Shown in pieces: positions 12,874-21,885 of a stretch of 64,000 nucleotides of DNA; the stretch's first letter is position 1; each line of letters opens with the position of its first letter. The translations under genes were made by a program, and so were the position numbers. The notes under the pieces are model-generated. The model was not told the origin of the DNA. It saw nothing but the letters and a program-made list of their open reading frames with translations, and did not search any database. The stretch is from Leptospira interrogans (GTDB taxonomy: Bacteria > Spirochaetota > Leptospiria > Leptospirales > Leptospiraceae), in the NCBI RefSeq assembly GCF_900156205.1, contig NZ_FTNA01000009.1, forward strand, positions 70,001 to 134,000, read 5' to 3'.

Positions 12874-13166
12874 TGAAACATAAACCAAAACACAAACTTA
12901 TATCGGATCCAAAGGAAAGTAAAAATCTGATTCTAAGATTAAAAAAAATAGAAGGACAGATACGAGGAATTCAAGGGATGATTGAAAACGAAAAATATTG
13001 CGATGATGTACTTAATCAAATATCTTCCGTAAAATCAGCATTAGACGGTGTATCTAGGGGATTGCTTAAGAGTCATATTCGAACTTGTGTCACAGAGAGG
13101 ATCAGAGGAAACGATTCAAAAATTTTAGAAGAGTTTATGACAACTGTAGGTTATATTCTAAGGTAA
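12873..13166 (+). CDS. csoR: CsoR-family copper-sensing repressor
   Basis: A 97-residue all-helical metal-sensing repressor of the CsoR/RcnR (DUF156) family. The Cu(I) ligand set of CsoR is present: Cys43 in KYCDD, and His68 and Cys72 in SHIRTC. The N-terminal signature RLKKIEGQIRGIQGM is typical. It should repress the operon without copper and release on Cu(I) binding. It is followed after 17 bp by a metallochaperone-type protein and then copA. A GGGAGG ribosome binding site with an 8-nt spacer fixes the start. Confidence 0.93.
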   Translation: MKHKPKHKLISDPKESKNLILRLKKIEGQIRGIQGMIENEKYCDDVLNQISSVKSALDGVSRGLLKSHIRTCVTERIRGNDSKILEEFMTTVGYILR

Positions 13167-13183
13167 ACAAAGAAGAGAATCTA

Positions 13184-13384
13184 ATGAAAGAAATCAGGCT
13201 AACTGTAGAAGGGATGACCTGCTTACATTGTCTAAAAACGATTGAGTCTGCTTTAAAAGAAGCCGGATTTACGGGAAAAGCAAACTTAGAAAATCGGGAA
13301 GTCGTTTATTACGGAAAAGGAACTACAGAAGAATTATCGAAGGTTAAAGAAACTATTTTAAAAAAAGGTTATAAACCAGGATGA
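13184..13384 (+). CDS. copZ: CopZ-like heavy-metal-associated (HMA) chaperone
   Basis: A 66-residue single HMA domain (ferredoxin-like fold) with the metal-binding loop GMTCLHC near residues 10-16. It should carry Cu(I) to CopA. The ATG at 13184 is chosen because the protein then begins directly with the first beta strand (KEIRLTVEGM) and AGAAGAG precedes it; a longer frame that opens inside csoR would add about 33 unrelated residues. Its stop overlaps the copA start (ATGA at 13381), so translation is coupled. Confidence 0.85.
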   Translation: MKEIRLTVEGMTCLHCLKTIESALKEAGFTGKANLENREVVYYGKGTTEELSKVKETILKKGYKPG

Positions 13385-15600
13385 AAGTTCAACAAGAATT
13401 GCATTTAAATGAAGTAACATTAGACGTAATTGGAATGACCTGTGCCAATTGTGCACTTAGAATTGAAAAAGGACTTAAAAAAATACCAGGAGTTAAGGAT
13501 GTAAGAGTTAATTTTGCAATGGAAACCGCAAAGATAGATTTTGAATCTTCAATCTCAAAAGAAATTCTAATGGATAAAATAGATTTTTTAGGTTATCGTG
13601 CGGTTGTTCACGAAGATATAGAAATAGATGGAGAAATTCAGAAAAAAGAATTCAAAAAACTAAAAGTTCGAGTTATTGTTTCCGCATTTTTGTCTTTACC
13701 ATTACTTTTAAGTATGATTGGGCATTTTGAGAATAATCTAAATTTTGAATATTTATCTTTTCTAATGAATCCTTGGTTACAGTTTGTTTTAGCTACCCCA
13801 ATCCAATTTTGGATCGGAGCTTCTTTTTATAAAGGTAGTTTTCGCGCTCTTAGAAATGGGGGAGCTAATATGGACGTTCTAGTTGTTTTAGGAACGTCTG
13901 CCGCGTATTTTTATAGCGTCTATTTGACATTTATTTTCAATGAAAAATACATTCATAAGACAGCGAATCTATATTACGAAACTTCATCTGTGTTGATCAC
14001 TTTGATTCTTTTTGGAAAATTGTTGGAACATATAGTAAAGGGTAAATCTTCGAAGGCAATTCAATCCTTGGTAAATTTACAACCAAAAAAAGCGAACGTC
14101 ATTAGAGAAAAAGAGATTCAAGAGATCCCTTTGCTTGCAGTTCGCTCTGGAGATTTGATTTTGGTAAAGCCGGGAGAAAGTATTCCTGTGGACGGAATAA
14201 TAGAAGAGGGAAGTTCAACCATCGACGAATCGATGTTAACCGGAGAAAGCATTCCTGTTGAAAAAACAATTTCCAATTTCGTTTACGGAGGTTCATTAAA
14301 TCAAAACGGAACTTTCAAGTTCAGGGCTTTAAAAGTTGGAAAAGAAACTTTGCTCTCGGGAATCATTCGAGCGGTTCGAGAAGCCCAAGGAACCAAGGCT
14401 CCGATTCAAAGGATTGCAGATCAAATTTCGGAAATATTTGTTCCAGTGATTGTTTTGATCTCAGTAATTACTTTATGTGTATGGTATTTTTGGATTTTGC
14501 CTTCTACCTTTTCAGTAGCACTAGAAAAGGCAATTGCTGTGCTTGTGGTCGCTTGTCCTTGTGCTTTAGGTTTGGCGACTCCGATTTCGGTTTTAACCGG
14601 GTCTGGAAAAGCGGCTACTATGGGAATTTTGTTTCGTAGTGCAGAAGCATTAGAAATATTGCATAAAGTAAATGCAATTGTTTTTGATAAGACCGGGACT
14701 TTAACTTATGGAAAACCGGTTTTGAAAAGTTTAGAAAGTTTGAATATGACTAAAGAAAATAATTTACTTACGTTAGCCGCTTCTGCTGAACAGAACTCGG
14801 AACATCCTCTTTCGAAAGCGATCGTAGAAAGTGCAAAGAAAAAAGGTCTTGTTTTAGCGATTCCCGAAAATTTTGAAACAATACCTGGAGGAGGTATTTC
14901 CGCCATTGTGGAGGGAAATCGGATATTGATTGGAACAGAGAGATTATTTTACGCAAAAGGAATAGAGCTGAATCAAGAATTAAACAATCTGAAACGAATA
15001 AGAGAAGAAGAAGGAAATACGGTCGTCCATTTGAGTGTGAACGGAATTCATTCTGCTATATTGACATTAGCAGATACGCTTAAAGAATCTACTCCGGCAA
15101 CGATCGAAAAGTTGAAATCTTTGGGTATAGAAGTTTATATGATAACTGGAGACAATGAAAGAACGGCTCGAGTTATCTCAAAAGATTGTGGTATTGAACG
15201 CGTGTTAGCTGAAGTTCTTCCGGAGAAAAAAGCGATGGAAGTAAAGAATCTAAAAAGTTTAGGAAAAGTGGTTTCTATGGTGGGGGACGGAATTAACGAT
15301 GCTCCTGCGCTTGCGATTTCGGATCTTGGGATTGCTATGGGAACCGGAACGGATGTGGCAATGGAATCTTCCGATTTAGTGATCGTAAACGGGGATTTGA
15401 ATTCAATTGTAAACGCTATTACTATCAGCAGAAAAACGGTTTATAATATTCGACAGAATTTTTTCTGGGCGCTACTCTATAATACGTTAGGTATTCCGAT
15501 CGCAGCCGCAGGATTTTTAGCACCTTGGGTTGCGGGTGGGGCTATGGCTCTCAGTTCGGTTTCGGTAGTTTTAAACGCCCTTAGATTACAAAGGGATTGA
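13381..15600 (+). CDS. copA: Copper-exporting P1B-type ATPase
   Basis: A 739-residue P1B-1 ATPase. One N-terminal HMA domain has GMTCANC (Cys21, Cys24). The membrane copper site is the CPC motif (Cys392-Pro-Cys394) in ACPCALGLATP. The phosphorylation motif DKTGTLT has Asp436, the nucleotide domain has SEHPLSKAI, and the hinge motif GDGINDAPALA begins near Asp636. The actuator motif appears as TGESIPVEK. The terminal NALRLQR also matches CopA. It is the effector of the csoR-copZ-copA operon, exporting Cu(I) from the cytoplasm. Confidence 0.95.
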   Translation: MKVQQELHLNEVTLDVIGMTCANCALRIEKGLKKIPGVKDVRVNFAMETAKIDFESSISKEILMDKIDFLGYRAVVHEDIEIDGEIQKKEFKKLKVRVIVSAFLSLPLLLSMIGHFENNLNFEYLSFLMNPWLQFVLATPIQFWIGASFYKGSFRALRNGGANMDVLVVLGTSAAYFYSVYLTFIFNEKYIHKTANLYYETSSVLITLILFGKLLEHIVKGKSSKAIQSLVNLQPKKANVIREKEIQEIPLLAVRSGDLILVKPGESIPVDGIIEEGSSTIDESMLTGESIPVEKTISNFVYGGSLNQNGTFKFRALKVGKETLLSGIIRAVREAQGTKAPIQRIADQISEIFVPVIVLISVITLCVWYFWILPSTFSVALEKAIAVLVVACPCALGLATPISVLTGSGKAATMGILFRSAEALEILHKVNAIVFDKTGTLTYGKPVLKSLESLNMTKENNLLTLAASAEQNSEHPLSKAIVESAKKKGLVLAIPENFETIPGGGISAIVEGNRILIGTERLFYAKGIELNQELNNLKRIREEEGNTVVHLSVNGIHSAILTLADTLKESTPATIEKLKSLGIEVYMITGDNERTARVISKDCGIERVLAEVLPEKKAMEVKNLKSLGKVVSMVGDGINDAPALAISDLGIAMGTGTDVAMESSDLVIVNGDLNSIVNAITISRKTVYNIRQNFFWALLYNTLGIPIAAAGFLAPWVAGGAMALSSVSVVLNALRLQRD

Positions 15601-15990
15601 TTTTCAATAAATTAGTAATTTAATATATTAAAATGTTTTATTTTCATAGAAAAAATACATAAAAAAATAATAATATGATGTAAATTTGCTTTAAGTGAAC
15701 CTCTGTAAATACAAAATGAATGATAGGCTAATCAAATTTCTGCATGAAATTGATGTTTTGTAGAGTCAAAAGTTTCATCTTTGAACTTGTCCCAAAATTT
15801 TATAATTAATCATGTTTGAATCCCTAACAAGACGTATTATCCATTTCTATAAATTGAGTACCTATCAATGTTGTGATAAAGAGTCGATTAGCTTAACTTC
15901 GGTATAATCTAATTCGAAAGCGATTGAAGTGTAGAGAAACTTAGCAGAACGCTCTCTCAAACTCAGTATCTCAGGCGCTCGACAGATCGT

Positions 15991-16108
15991 GTTCTAAATT
16001 GAAACTAAAGACGTAATATTGTATTACACTTCTTTTATGCAATTTATTGACTGCAGCTGAAAGCGCGGTCCGGCAAAGCCGGATTCGCTCAAATTTTCTT
16101 ACGTTGAA
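15991..16108 (+). repeat. Family D dispersed repeat, copy D2
   Basis: GAAACTAAAGACG ... GCAATTTATTGACTGCAGC followed by a perfect small hairpin CCGGCAAAGCCGG (about 16069-16081). This is the most complete copy together with the one at 58075. Confidence 0.55.
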
Positions 16109-16124
16109 TTTGCATTATAGAATT

Positions 16125-16227
16125 AGAGTTGTTGAAAAATTCCCTAGTTCCGATTAACAAAACTATTTCAATCGACCGTTTCCATAAAATAGAAACAGAT
16201 AGGAGAATTAATTTTTCAACTACTCTA
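16125..16227 (+). repeat. Family B element, copy B3
   Basis: AGAGTTGTTGAAAAATTCC at left, AATTAATTTTTCAACTACTCT at right, core TCAATCGACCGTTTCCATA between. Confidence 0.75.
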
Positions 16228-16295
16228 TTATAAATGTGTAAATTGTTGAATTGAAAACTCTATCATATAATTCTGAGTAGTTTTTATAAACTCTA

Positions 16296-16922
16296 TTATT
16301 TACTTTTTAAGGCTTCTTCTATCCATTCTTTATAAGAATGAAGACCGCTGATTGTAGAAACGTATTTATTTGCTTCTGAATCGAGTTCTATTCCGTATGT
16401 GATGAATCTTCCCACAACCGGAGTGTAAAATGCGTCGGCGATTGTAAATTCTTTTCCGAATAAAAAAGGACCTTGATATAAATTTAAACAGTCTTTCCAG
16501 ATAGATTCAATTCTTTGAATATCTTTCCAAACTTCTTCGGGAAACGATTTGCCATAGAGTCTTTCAATTATTTTCATTGGTAGATTTTTTCTAAGATCGG
16601 AAAAACCAGAATGCATTTCTGCGACGATGGAACGAGCGATGGCTCTTAATGTTTTATCTTTAGGCCAAAGATTTTTTTCGGGAAAGGTTTCAGCTAAATA
16701 TTCTACGATGCTATTAGTATCCCAGATTTTGATGTCTCCATCTATTAGGACTGGTACTTTACTTGCATTGGAATAGAGTTTTATCTTTTCATAAAATTCT
16801 GGTGTGTTTAGAGTTAAAGAGATTTCAATAAACGGAATATTCTTTTCTTTTAATAAAATCCAAGGACGCATGGACCAAGAGGAAAGTTTTTTATCACCAA
16901 TTACAAGTTGAAGATTTGTCAT
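16296..16922 (-). CDS. Glutathione S-transferase family protein
   Basis: A 208-residue GST-like protein. The N-terminal thioredoxin-like half has the active-site motif LSSWSMRPWILLKEKNIPF (about residues 13-31), the cis-Pro segment ASKVPVLIDGD (about 54-63) and DTNSIVEYLAE (about 69-79), where the usual Glu-Ser of the glutathione-binding site is Asn-Ser. The C-terminal half is helical with the DAFYTPVVGRF core. The SSWS.RPW signature places it near the bacterial GSTs typified by YfcF-like or maleylacetoacetate-isomerase-like proteins. Substrate unknown. Single gene, facing copA. Confidence 0.85.
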   Translation of the reverse strand: MTNLQLVIGDKKLSSWSMRPWILLKEKNIPFIEISLTLNTPEFYEKIKLYSNASKVPVLIDGDIKIWDTNSIVEYLAETFPEKNLWPKDKTLRAIARSIVAEMHSGFSDLRKNLPMKIIERLYGKSFPEEVWKDIQRIESIWKDCLNLYQGPFLFGKEFTIADAFYTPVVGRFITYGIELDSEANKYVSTISGLHSYKEWIEEALKSK

Positions 16923-17816
16923 ACGGCCAAATTCTTTTGAAAATGAAATTTTGAAAGTTGAAATTAGATAAAATGGCGTTCTTTCTAGATTTGAAGAGAA
17001 GGTGATTGGTTACTAATTCTGTAAAAATTGGAATCATGAATTTTCATCTCAAAACCGTCCAATGTGGGAACTATTATGAAAATTGAACGACATCAGAACT
17101 ACTCAAAAGTTCACAAATTGCCAAATGCGACTTAATTTGTAGGAACTACTATATTTTATTAAGAATTTCTAAAGAATTATCATGTAAAATTTTCTGAGGT
17201 TTCAAGCTCTTGGGTATTTTTTATAGGTTTTGAGCAGAAATTAAAGTCTACTAAATTGGGTTATATCCTAGTGTGCGCTATAATTGTATTGAAGGGTTCG
17301 AGACTTTTTTGTAAATGTGGGAACTACAACAGCAAAAATACAAATTAAAAACCGCAGACTAATTAGAAATGAGACTTAATCTGTGGGAACTCTCATTCGA
17401 ATTTGCCTGAAGTTTACGGACTTATTTGGTTTTTAACATGAGTTAGTGTGAGAAAATTTTTTTAAAAATAGTGATTCTTACATTTTCAAAAGTTTTTTTG
17501 TAAATTGTGGTTTGTGGGAGCTACCACGTTTTATGAAAAAGTTTTCTTGTAAAACAATTGTGGGAACTCTTACAAATTACAATTTTTCCAGAGAAATTGT
17601 CTTGAAAAACCTACTCGATTAGCACCTATAACTCTTTCGTTAACGTAAATTCGTAGAGAAAATCTTGACGAATAAAAAATTAATGCAACTTGCTGAATTG
17701 AATTAAACGTCCTCTCGGCTCGTTCGACAGAACTTAAAAAAACATAGTGACTGTTGTGCAGAAAATTATAAATTAATAGTTAATAACTTTATAAAGTACT
17801 TAACTATTAATTCTTG
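16923..17816. other. Intergenic repeat region
   Basis: About 900 bp with no gene. It carries a family G copy (about 17047-17345), which includes the empty site for family F, and several TGTGGGAACT-type motifs up to 17575. Confidence 0.55.
17047..17345 (+). repeat. Family G dispersed repeat, copy G1 (empty family F site)
   Basis: Paralogous to 34318-34790 and, in reverse, to 51290-51432 (AAATGCGACTTAATTTG, TTTTTATAGGTTTTGAGCAG, AAGGGTTCGAGACTT). At the position where copy G2 carries element F1, this copy reads straight through GAGCAGAAATTAAAGTCT. Confidence 0.65.
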
Positions 17817-18272
17817 TCAGTCTTTAACGGAAAGAAGAAGGTGGACTTGAGTTTCTGGAGTCTCCGAAAAGTCAATTGGATAAATTTCATAGTCTACTTC
17901 AAAGGCTCTTCTGCGTTTTATATCCGAATTTGTCCAAACTTTTTGCCAGAGCTCAATGATTATATTGGGGCTTTTACCTTTTAACGAAGTCAGTTCCAAA
18001 TATTTTCCTTCTGGAAGTTGAACTGTTTCGAAAATATTTATTTCATCAGAAGGAACTCCGATGAAATAAGAGTATTCTCCGTTTTCATCACTTTCATAAT
18101 CTTTGTAAACGGCATAGATGAACTTGTCTGTGGTTTTAAGTTTAGGTAGAACTTCACCAAAAAATTTTTCCCATAACTTCGGAATGTTTCCGTTTGATCC
18201 CATTTCGTTTTCATTTTTTGTACGAGTTCCAATTCCAATAAGATACTTTTTTGGCATTAAACATTCTTTCAT
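17817..18272 (-). CDS. GyrI-like/AraC effector-binding-domain protein
   Basis: A 151-residue stand-alone small-molecule binding domain of the GyrI-like/AraC-effector-binding type. Recognised from the pattern KYLIGIGTRTKNE, IPKLWEKFFGEVLPKL, YAVYKDYESDENGEYSYFIGVPS and PEGKYLELTSLKG, which run through the duplicated beta-alpha-beta-beta units of the fold. No DNA-binding domain is attached. Such proteins bind or hydrolyse hydrophobic or cationic compounds; the ligand here is unknown. AGGAT lies 8 nt upstream of the ATG at 18272; an alternative start is Met6. Confidence 0.75.
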   Translation of the reverse strand: MKECLMPKKYLIGIGTRTKNENEMGSNGNIPKLWEKFFGEVLPKLKTTDKFIYAVYKDYESDENGEYSYFIGVPSDEINIFETVQLPEGKYLELTSLKGKSPNIIIELWQKVWTNSDIKRRRAFEVDYEIYPIDFSETPETQVHLLLSVKD

Positions 18273-18452
18273 AATTTTTATCCTGTTCGTTAAACATTTA
18301 ATTAAGAGAAGAGTATTCTCTTAATTAAGTAGAAATAAAATTTAAGCAAATATTTGCGTTTAAATAAGATGGTCTATTACTTAATGGATTTGAATTATTG
18401 ATTTTTATCAATGTTTCTGAATGTTTTCGAAGGCCACTTAGTTGACGAATCC

Positions 18453-18490
<38 letters not shown>

Positions 18491-18529
18491 GATAAGAATC
18501 GTTTATTCCTTAAGAAATGGAGGAGATCT

Positions 18530-18571
18530 ATGTCTACGACGAAAGTAAAAATCGAGGAGGTAAAGAAATGA
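18530..18571 (+). CDS. Candidate 13-residue leader peptide
   Basis: ATG at 18530 follows GGAGGAG (18519-18525) and opens the 13-codon frame MSTTKVKIEEVKK, whose TGA (18569-18571) overlaps the ATG of the PAS-HTH gene (18568). Its own last codons form the AGGAGGT ribosome binding site of that gene. The arrangement suits translational coupling. Translation of the peptide is inferred from the strong binding site only. Confidence 0.35.
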   Translation: MSTTKVKIEEVKK

Positions 18572-19242
18572 TGAACCTTTCTTCGATTTTAGTTTCTTAT
18601 TTTTATCAATATCCACATGCGATGTTTATAACAAATCGGTGCGGGATGATTGAATATATTAATCCGGTATTTGAAACACTTTCCGGTTATAGCAGAAGTG
18701 AACTGATTGGACAGAACCCAAAGTTGTTTCAAGCGGGAGTACACGACCCTAATTTTTACGAAGAATTATGGAAAACAATTCTTTCAGGCAAAGAATACGA
18801 AGGGAATTTCTTAAATCGAAATGGATCAGGAGAAACGATTGCTTGGAAGGAAAGGATTACCCCTCTTCGAGACGAAGCGGGAAACATTTCAAATTTCTTA
18901 TGTAGAGTAGACCTTTCTTCGAAAGACGAGGTCAGTGCAGTTCCAACCGAAGAACAGTCGATGCCCGTCGAAAATTTTCAAAACACAAAAGTTAAAGAAT
19001 CTCTTTTCCCACAACTGCAAAGGGAATACGGGCTGACATGTCAGGAAGCGAAAATCTGTGAACGTTTAGTTGCTGGGCAGACAAGAGCTTGTCTCATTCA
19101 ACAACTTGGAGTACATTCAGGAACTCTAAAGAACCATCTCAAAGCGATTTATAGAAAAACAATCGAAAAGGATTTGCCTCAACCAGGACAAGGAAGAGAT
19201 AAACTTCAAAGACTTACTATGTTTTTGATTCGTCTCTGCTGA
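18568..19242 (+). CDS. PAS-domain protein with LuxR-type HTH
   Basis: A 224-residue predicted transcription regulator. Residues about 10-110 form a PAS domain (FITNRCGMIEYINPVFETLSGYSRSELIGQNP; FQAGVHDPNFYEELWKTI; NRNGSGETIAWKERITPLRDEAGNI), followed by a linker and a C-terminal GerE/LuxR-like helix-turn-helix (LTCQEAKICERLVAGQTRACLIQQLGVHSGTLKNHLKAIYRKT). The SGYS and NPKLFQAG elements recall PAS domains that can hold flavin, but the cysteine of LOV domains is not present, so the ligand is unknown. The ATG at 18568 is chosen because AGGAGGT lies 6 nt upstream; a longer frame from 18517 lacks a binding site. It converges on msrA, sharing a bidirectional terminator. Confidence 0.85.
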   Translation: MMNLSSILVSYFYQYPHAMFITNRCGMIEYINPVFETLSGYSRSELIGQNPKLFQAGVHDPNFYEELWKTILSGKEYEGNFLNRNGSGETIAWKERITPLRDEAGNISNFLCRVDLSSKDEVSAVPTEEQSMPVENFQNTKVKESLFPQLQREYGLTCQEAKICERLVAGQTRACLIQQLGVHSGTLKNHLKAIYRKTIEKDLPQPGQGRDKLQRLTMFLIRLC

Positions 19243-19251
19243 TCAGATTTA

Positions 19252-19303
19252 AAAACACAAGGAATTGGAGTGGAACACAATCGATTCTGATTCCTTGTGT
19301 TTT
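19252..19303. terminator. Bidirectional intrinsic terminator
   Basis: Perfect 14-bp inverted repeat, AAAACACAAGGAAT (19252-19265) and ATTCCTTGTGTTTT (19290-19303), with A/T runs on the outside. It lies between the convergent PAS-HTH and msrA genes and overlaps the last base pairs of msrA. Confidence 0.8.
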
Positions 19304-19895
19304 AACGTTGCCTACACATTTTTTCTAAGTAATCTTCTCTTCCTGAGTATTTTTTATATTTCTTATATTGTTCCGAATTGGTTTTATAATAATTTTGGTG
19401 ATAATCTTCCGCAGGATAAAAAGAAGTAAAAGGAATGATTTCGACTACGATCGAACCGGGAAACTTTTTGGATTCTGAAATTTCACGTTTGGATTTTTCG
19501 GCAGCTTTTTTTTGAGTTTGGTTATGATAGAAAATGCCAGTTCTATATTGATTTCCTCGATCTGCAAATTGTCCACCATTGTCTGTTGGATCGATTTGAT
19601 TCCAAAAAACTGTTAGTAATTCTTCATAACGAATTTTAGAAGAATCGAATTCTATTTGAACACTTTCTCTATGACCCGTTTTGCCTCGACTTACTTCCTG
19701 ATAAGTAGGATAGAATTCTTTTCCCCCGGAATAACCGGCTACGACCGAGATAACTCCGGGAAGAGATTCGAATGGTCCTTCCATACACCAAAAACAACCG
19801 CCGGCAAATGTGGCTTTTTCTGTTTTAGGAGTCGCCATTAAATTAGGAGAAAAAAATATAATATAGATAAAAATTAAAATTTTAAGATTAAACAT
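19302..19895 (-). CDS. msrA: Exported peptide-methionine (S)-S-oxide reductase
   Basis: A 197-residue MsrA that reduces the S-epimer of methionine sulfoxide. The catalytic motif is AGGCFWCMEGPFE with nucleophile Cys34; a further Cys37 and a near-terminal Cys195 are candidate resolving residues. Other family motifs are YSGG, VQIEFDSSKIRYEELL, FW.QIDPTDNGGQFADRGNQYRTGIFYH and EDYHQNYY. Residues 1-21 are a clear signal peptide, so this enzyme should act in the periplasm or at the envelope, repairing oxidised surface proteins. No msrB is adjacent. It ends in the shared terminator. Confidence 0.93.
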   Translation of the reverse strand: MFNLKILIFIYIIFFSPNLMATPKTEKATFAGGCFWCMEGPFESLPGVISVVAGYSGGKEFYPTYQEVSRGKTGHRESVQIEFDSSKIRYEELLTVFWNQIDPTDNGGQFADRGNQYRTGIFYHNQTQKKAAEKSKREISESKKFPGSIVVEIIPFTSFYPAEDYHQNYYKTNSEQYKKYKKYSGREDYLEKMCRQR

Positions 19896-20628
19896 CCTAC
19901 TAAAAGAATTCGAAGTTTAGAAAAATTTGTTACTAAAAAAAGAACTTATACTATTAATTTAAGGGAACTTCTATCGAATTTAAAAAGAATGATTTTATTC
20001 AGAGTATATCGTAGATACCGCAAATTTTTATCATAAAATCTGTTTGAGAGTGACCGCAAGTCATCTTAGCTATGAAATTCGTGAGCTTAACTACTATGAC
20101 CTAAAGTGTTTATTTGCCAAAATTTTCTTACACTGAAGTAGAGTAAATTTCTGCAATAGCTTTATTATATAGAATTGATAAACGGAAGAGAATTGGAAAA
20201 ATGTAGGAACTACTAAAATTTACAATTCAATTCAGAAAATGTCTCAAAACTGAAAAGCTTTTATTCGCAATGTGAGGTAAATTGTGGGAACTACCACGTT
20301 TGTTAAATATTCAAATAGATTTATTTTGAGATTTTAGAAAGAACTCTAAAAAATTGCGGGAACTACCACAAATTTAGATCTTAAAGTTGAATGAATACTT
20401 ACTTTCTTCCGACAAATATTTCATTCAAAAAAATGTATGCAAGAGGATAGAAATTATTTCGCAAGTAAAAAAGGAACATCAAACTTATACACCAACTAAA
20501 GGTCTAAAATTCAGTTTGAGGATCGATTCGATTATCAAAAAATCTTTCGAACGTATAAATATGATTTTCATTTTAAAAGAAAAAAATCCTATGTTTTCTT
20601 TTCAGAAATCTAAAATTAAGAACCAAAT
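19896..20628. other. Intergenic region
   Basis: About 730 bp. TGTGGGAACTACCAC-type motifs at about 20200-20370; otherwise AT-rich. A weak 81-codon frame at 20387-20632 has no ribosome binding site and overlaps the next gene; I do not accept it. Confidence 0.5.
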
Positions 20629-21885
20629 ATGAAAATCGCAATCTTAGGAAGTGGAATCGCGGGGTTAAGCGCGTGTTGGTATTTAAGCAAAGAACATGAC
20701 GTAATTTTAATTGAACGTCATTCTCTTCCCGGAATGGATGCGCATGGAACGGATATATCTTTAAAGGACGGAGTTTTTAGATTTGACGTTCCTTTTAGAG
20801 CGTTCAAACAAAATTATTATCCTTGTCTAATAGAAATGTATAACGAAGCCGGAATTGAGTTTAGACCGGTAGATTATTCTTTTTCTTTGAGTGAAAGGGA
20901 CGGAACTACTTATTTTCAATTTGCTACGATCGGGATCGGAGGAAATTTTTACCCATTCGTTTCTCCGGTTTGTTTTAAAAACGGTGAATCTAGAAAAATT
21001 TTTTCTGATACAATTCGTTTTTATGGCGAATCTGCAAAACAATTAGAGTCCCTGCGTGGAGAACAACTTACGATTTCCGGATTCTTACAAAGATTCGGAT
21101 ATTCTAAAGAATTTGAAAATAAATATCTGATTCCAATGTTCGCCACCATTAATACGTGTACGATTCTAAGTGCAAAAAATTATCCAGCGGAAGCGGTGAT
21201 TCGTTATCATTCTAAGGGACTGAAGTTTTTACGATTTTTAACCGCAAGTCATGGAACCAAGGACATTACAGAAAAACTTTCCATTGGAGCAAAAGAACTT
21301 AGATTAAAAACCAATCCTAGAAAGATAGAACAGAATGGAAAAAAAGTATTTGTTTCTTTTGATGACGGAAAAGAAGAATTTGATCGAGTAATTATAGCCA
21401 CCCCGGCAAATCAGGCGATTTCGTTGCTTCCAGATGAGATGGCTCCGGAAAAAGAGCTTCTGTCTTCGTTTCATTATGAAGAATCGGAAATTTTAATGCA
21501 TACCGATCCTTCTTTTATGCCAAATAAAAAAAGACATTGGGCCCCACTTTGTTTTACTCTTTCGCCGGAGACAGACAAACCTTCTGCTACGATTCGTTTG
21601 AACAAGGTCCTTCCGGAAATTGGAAAGGTTGAAATCTTTCAAACCTGGAATCCATTAGAAGAACCTAAACGAGGCACTTTGATTTCCCGTTCTCGATTTG
21701 AAAGACCGATCATCGATTTGAAAAATCAAAAAACGGTAGAGAAACTAAAAGCTCTTCAAGAACAGCCTGGAAGAAAAATCTGGTTTTGTGGCTCTTATGC
21801 AAGATATGGAATTCCTCTATTAGAAGCAGGGGTATCCACTTCTTTAGATGTAAAACGTTGGGTAGAAAATTCGGAACGTTTTTAG
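20629..21885 (+). CDS. FAD-dependent amine-oxidase-like oxidoreductase
   Basis: A 418-residue flavoprotein of the NAD(P)-binding-Rossmann/amino-oxidase group (NAD_binding_8). The dinucleotide-binding motif ILGSGIAGLSACWYL is at residues 4-18, with the ribose-binding Glu in LIERHSLPG about residue 30. The C-terminal flavin motif is FCGSYARYGIPLLEAGVSTSLDVKRW. Proteins of this group often sit next to cyclopropane-fatty-acid-synthase-like methyltransferases and desaturate or isomerise lipids; here a methyltransferase gene is convergent and overlaps by 4 bp. Substrate unknown. Confidence 0.85.
   Translation: MKIAILGSGIAGLSACWYLSKEHDVILIERHSLPGMDAHGTDISLKDGVFRFDVPFRAFKQNYYPCLIEMYNEAGIEFRPVDYSFSLSERDGTTYFQFATIGIGGNFYPFVSPVCFKNGESRKIFSDTIRFYGESAKQLESLRGEQLTISGFLQRFGYSKEFENKYLIPMFATINTCTILSAKNYPAEAVIRYHSKGLKFLRFLTASHGTKDITEKLSIGAKELRLKTNPRKIEQNGKKVFVSFDDGKEEFDRVIIATPANQAISLLPDEMAPEKELLSSFHYEESEILMHTDPSFMPNKKRHWAPLCFTLSPETDKPSATIRLNKVLPEIGKVEIFQTWNPLEEPKRGTLISRSRFERPIIDLKNQKTVEKLKALQEQPGRKIWFCGSYARYGIPLLEAGVSTSLDVKRWVENSERF

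Larger units (their letters stand above)
15601..16295. other. Intergenic repeat region
   Basis: About 700 bp between convergent copA and the GST gene. It holds a short family C fragment (about 15847-15895), a family D copy (15991-16108) and a family B copy (16125-16227). No gene. Confidence 0.55.

Noticed and set aside
13085..13384. 99-codon version of the CopZ-like protein starting inside csoR
   Set aside because: The extra 33 residues are a shifted reading of csoR and precede the first beta strand of the HMA fold; ATG 13184 gives a normal domain.
20387..20632. 81-codon frame before the FAD oxidoreductase
   Set aside because: No ribosome binding site, no recognisable features, overlaps the next start by 4 bp and lies in repeat-bearing spacer; low-complexity Lys/Ile content fits AT-rich noise.
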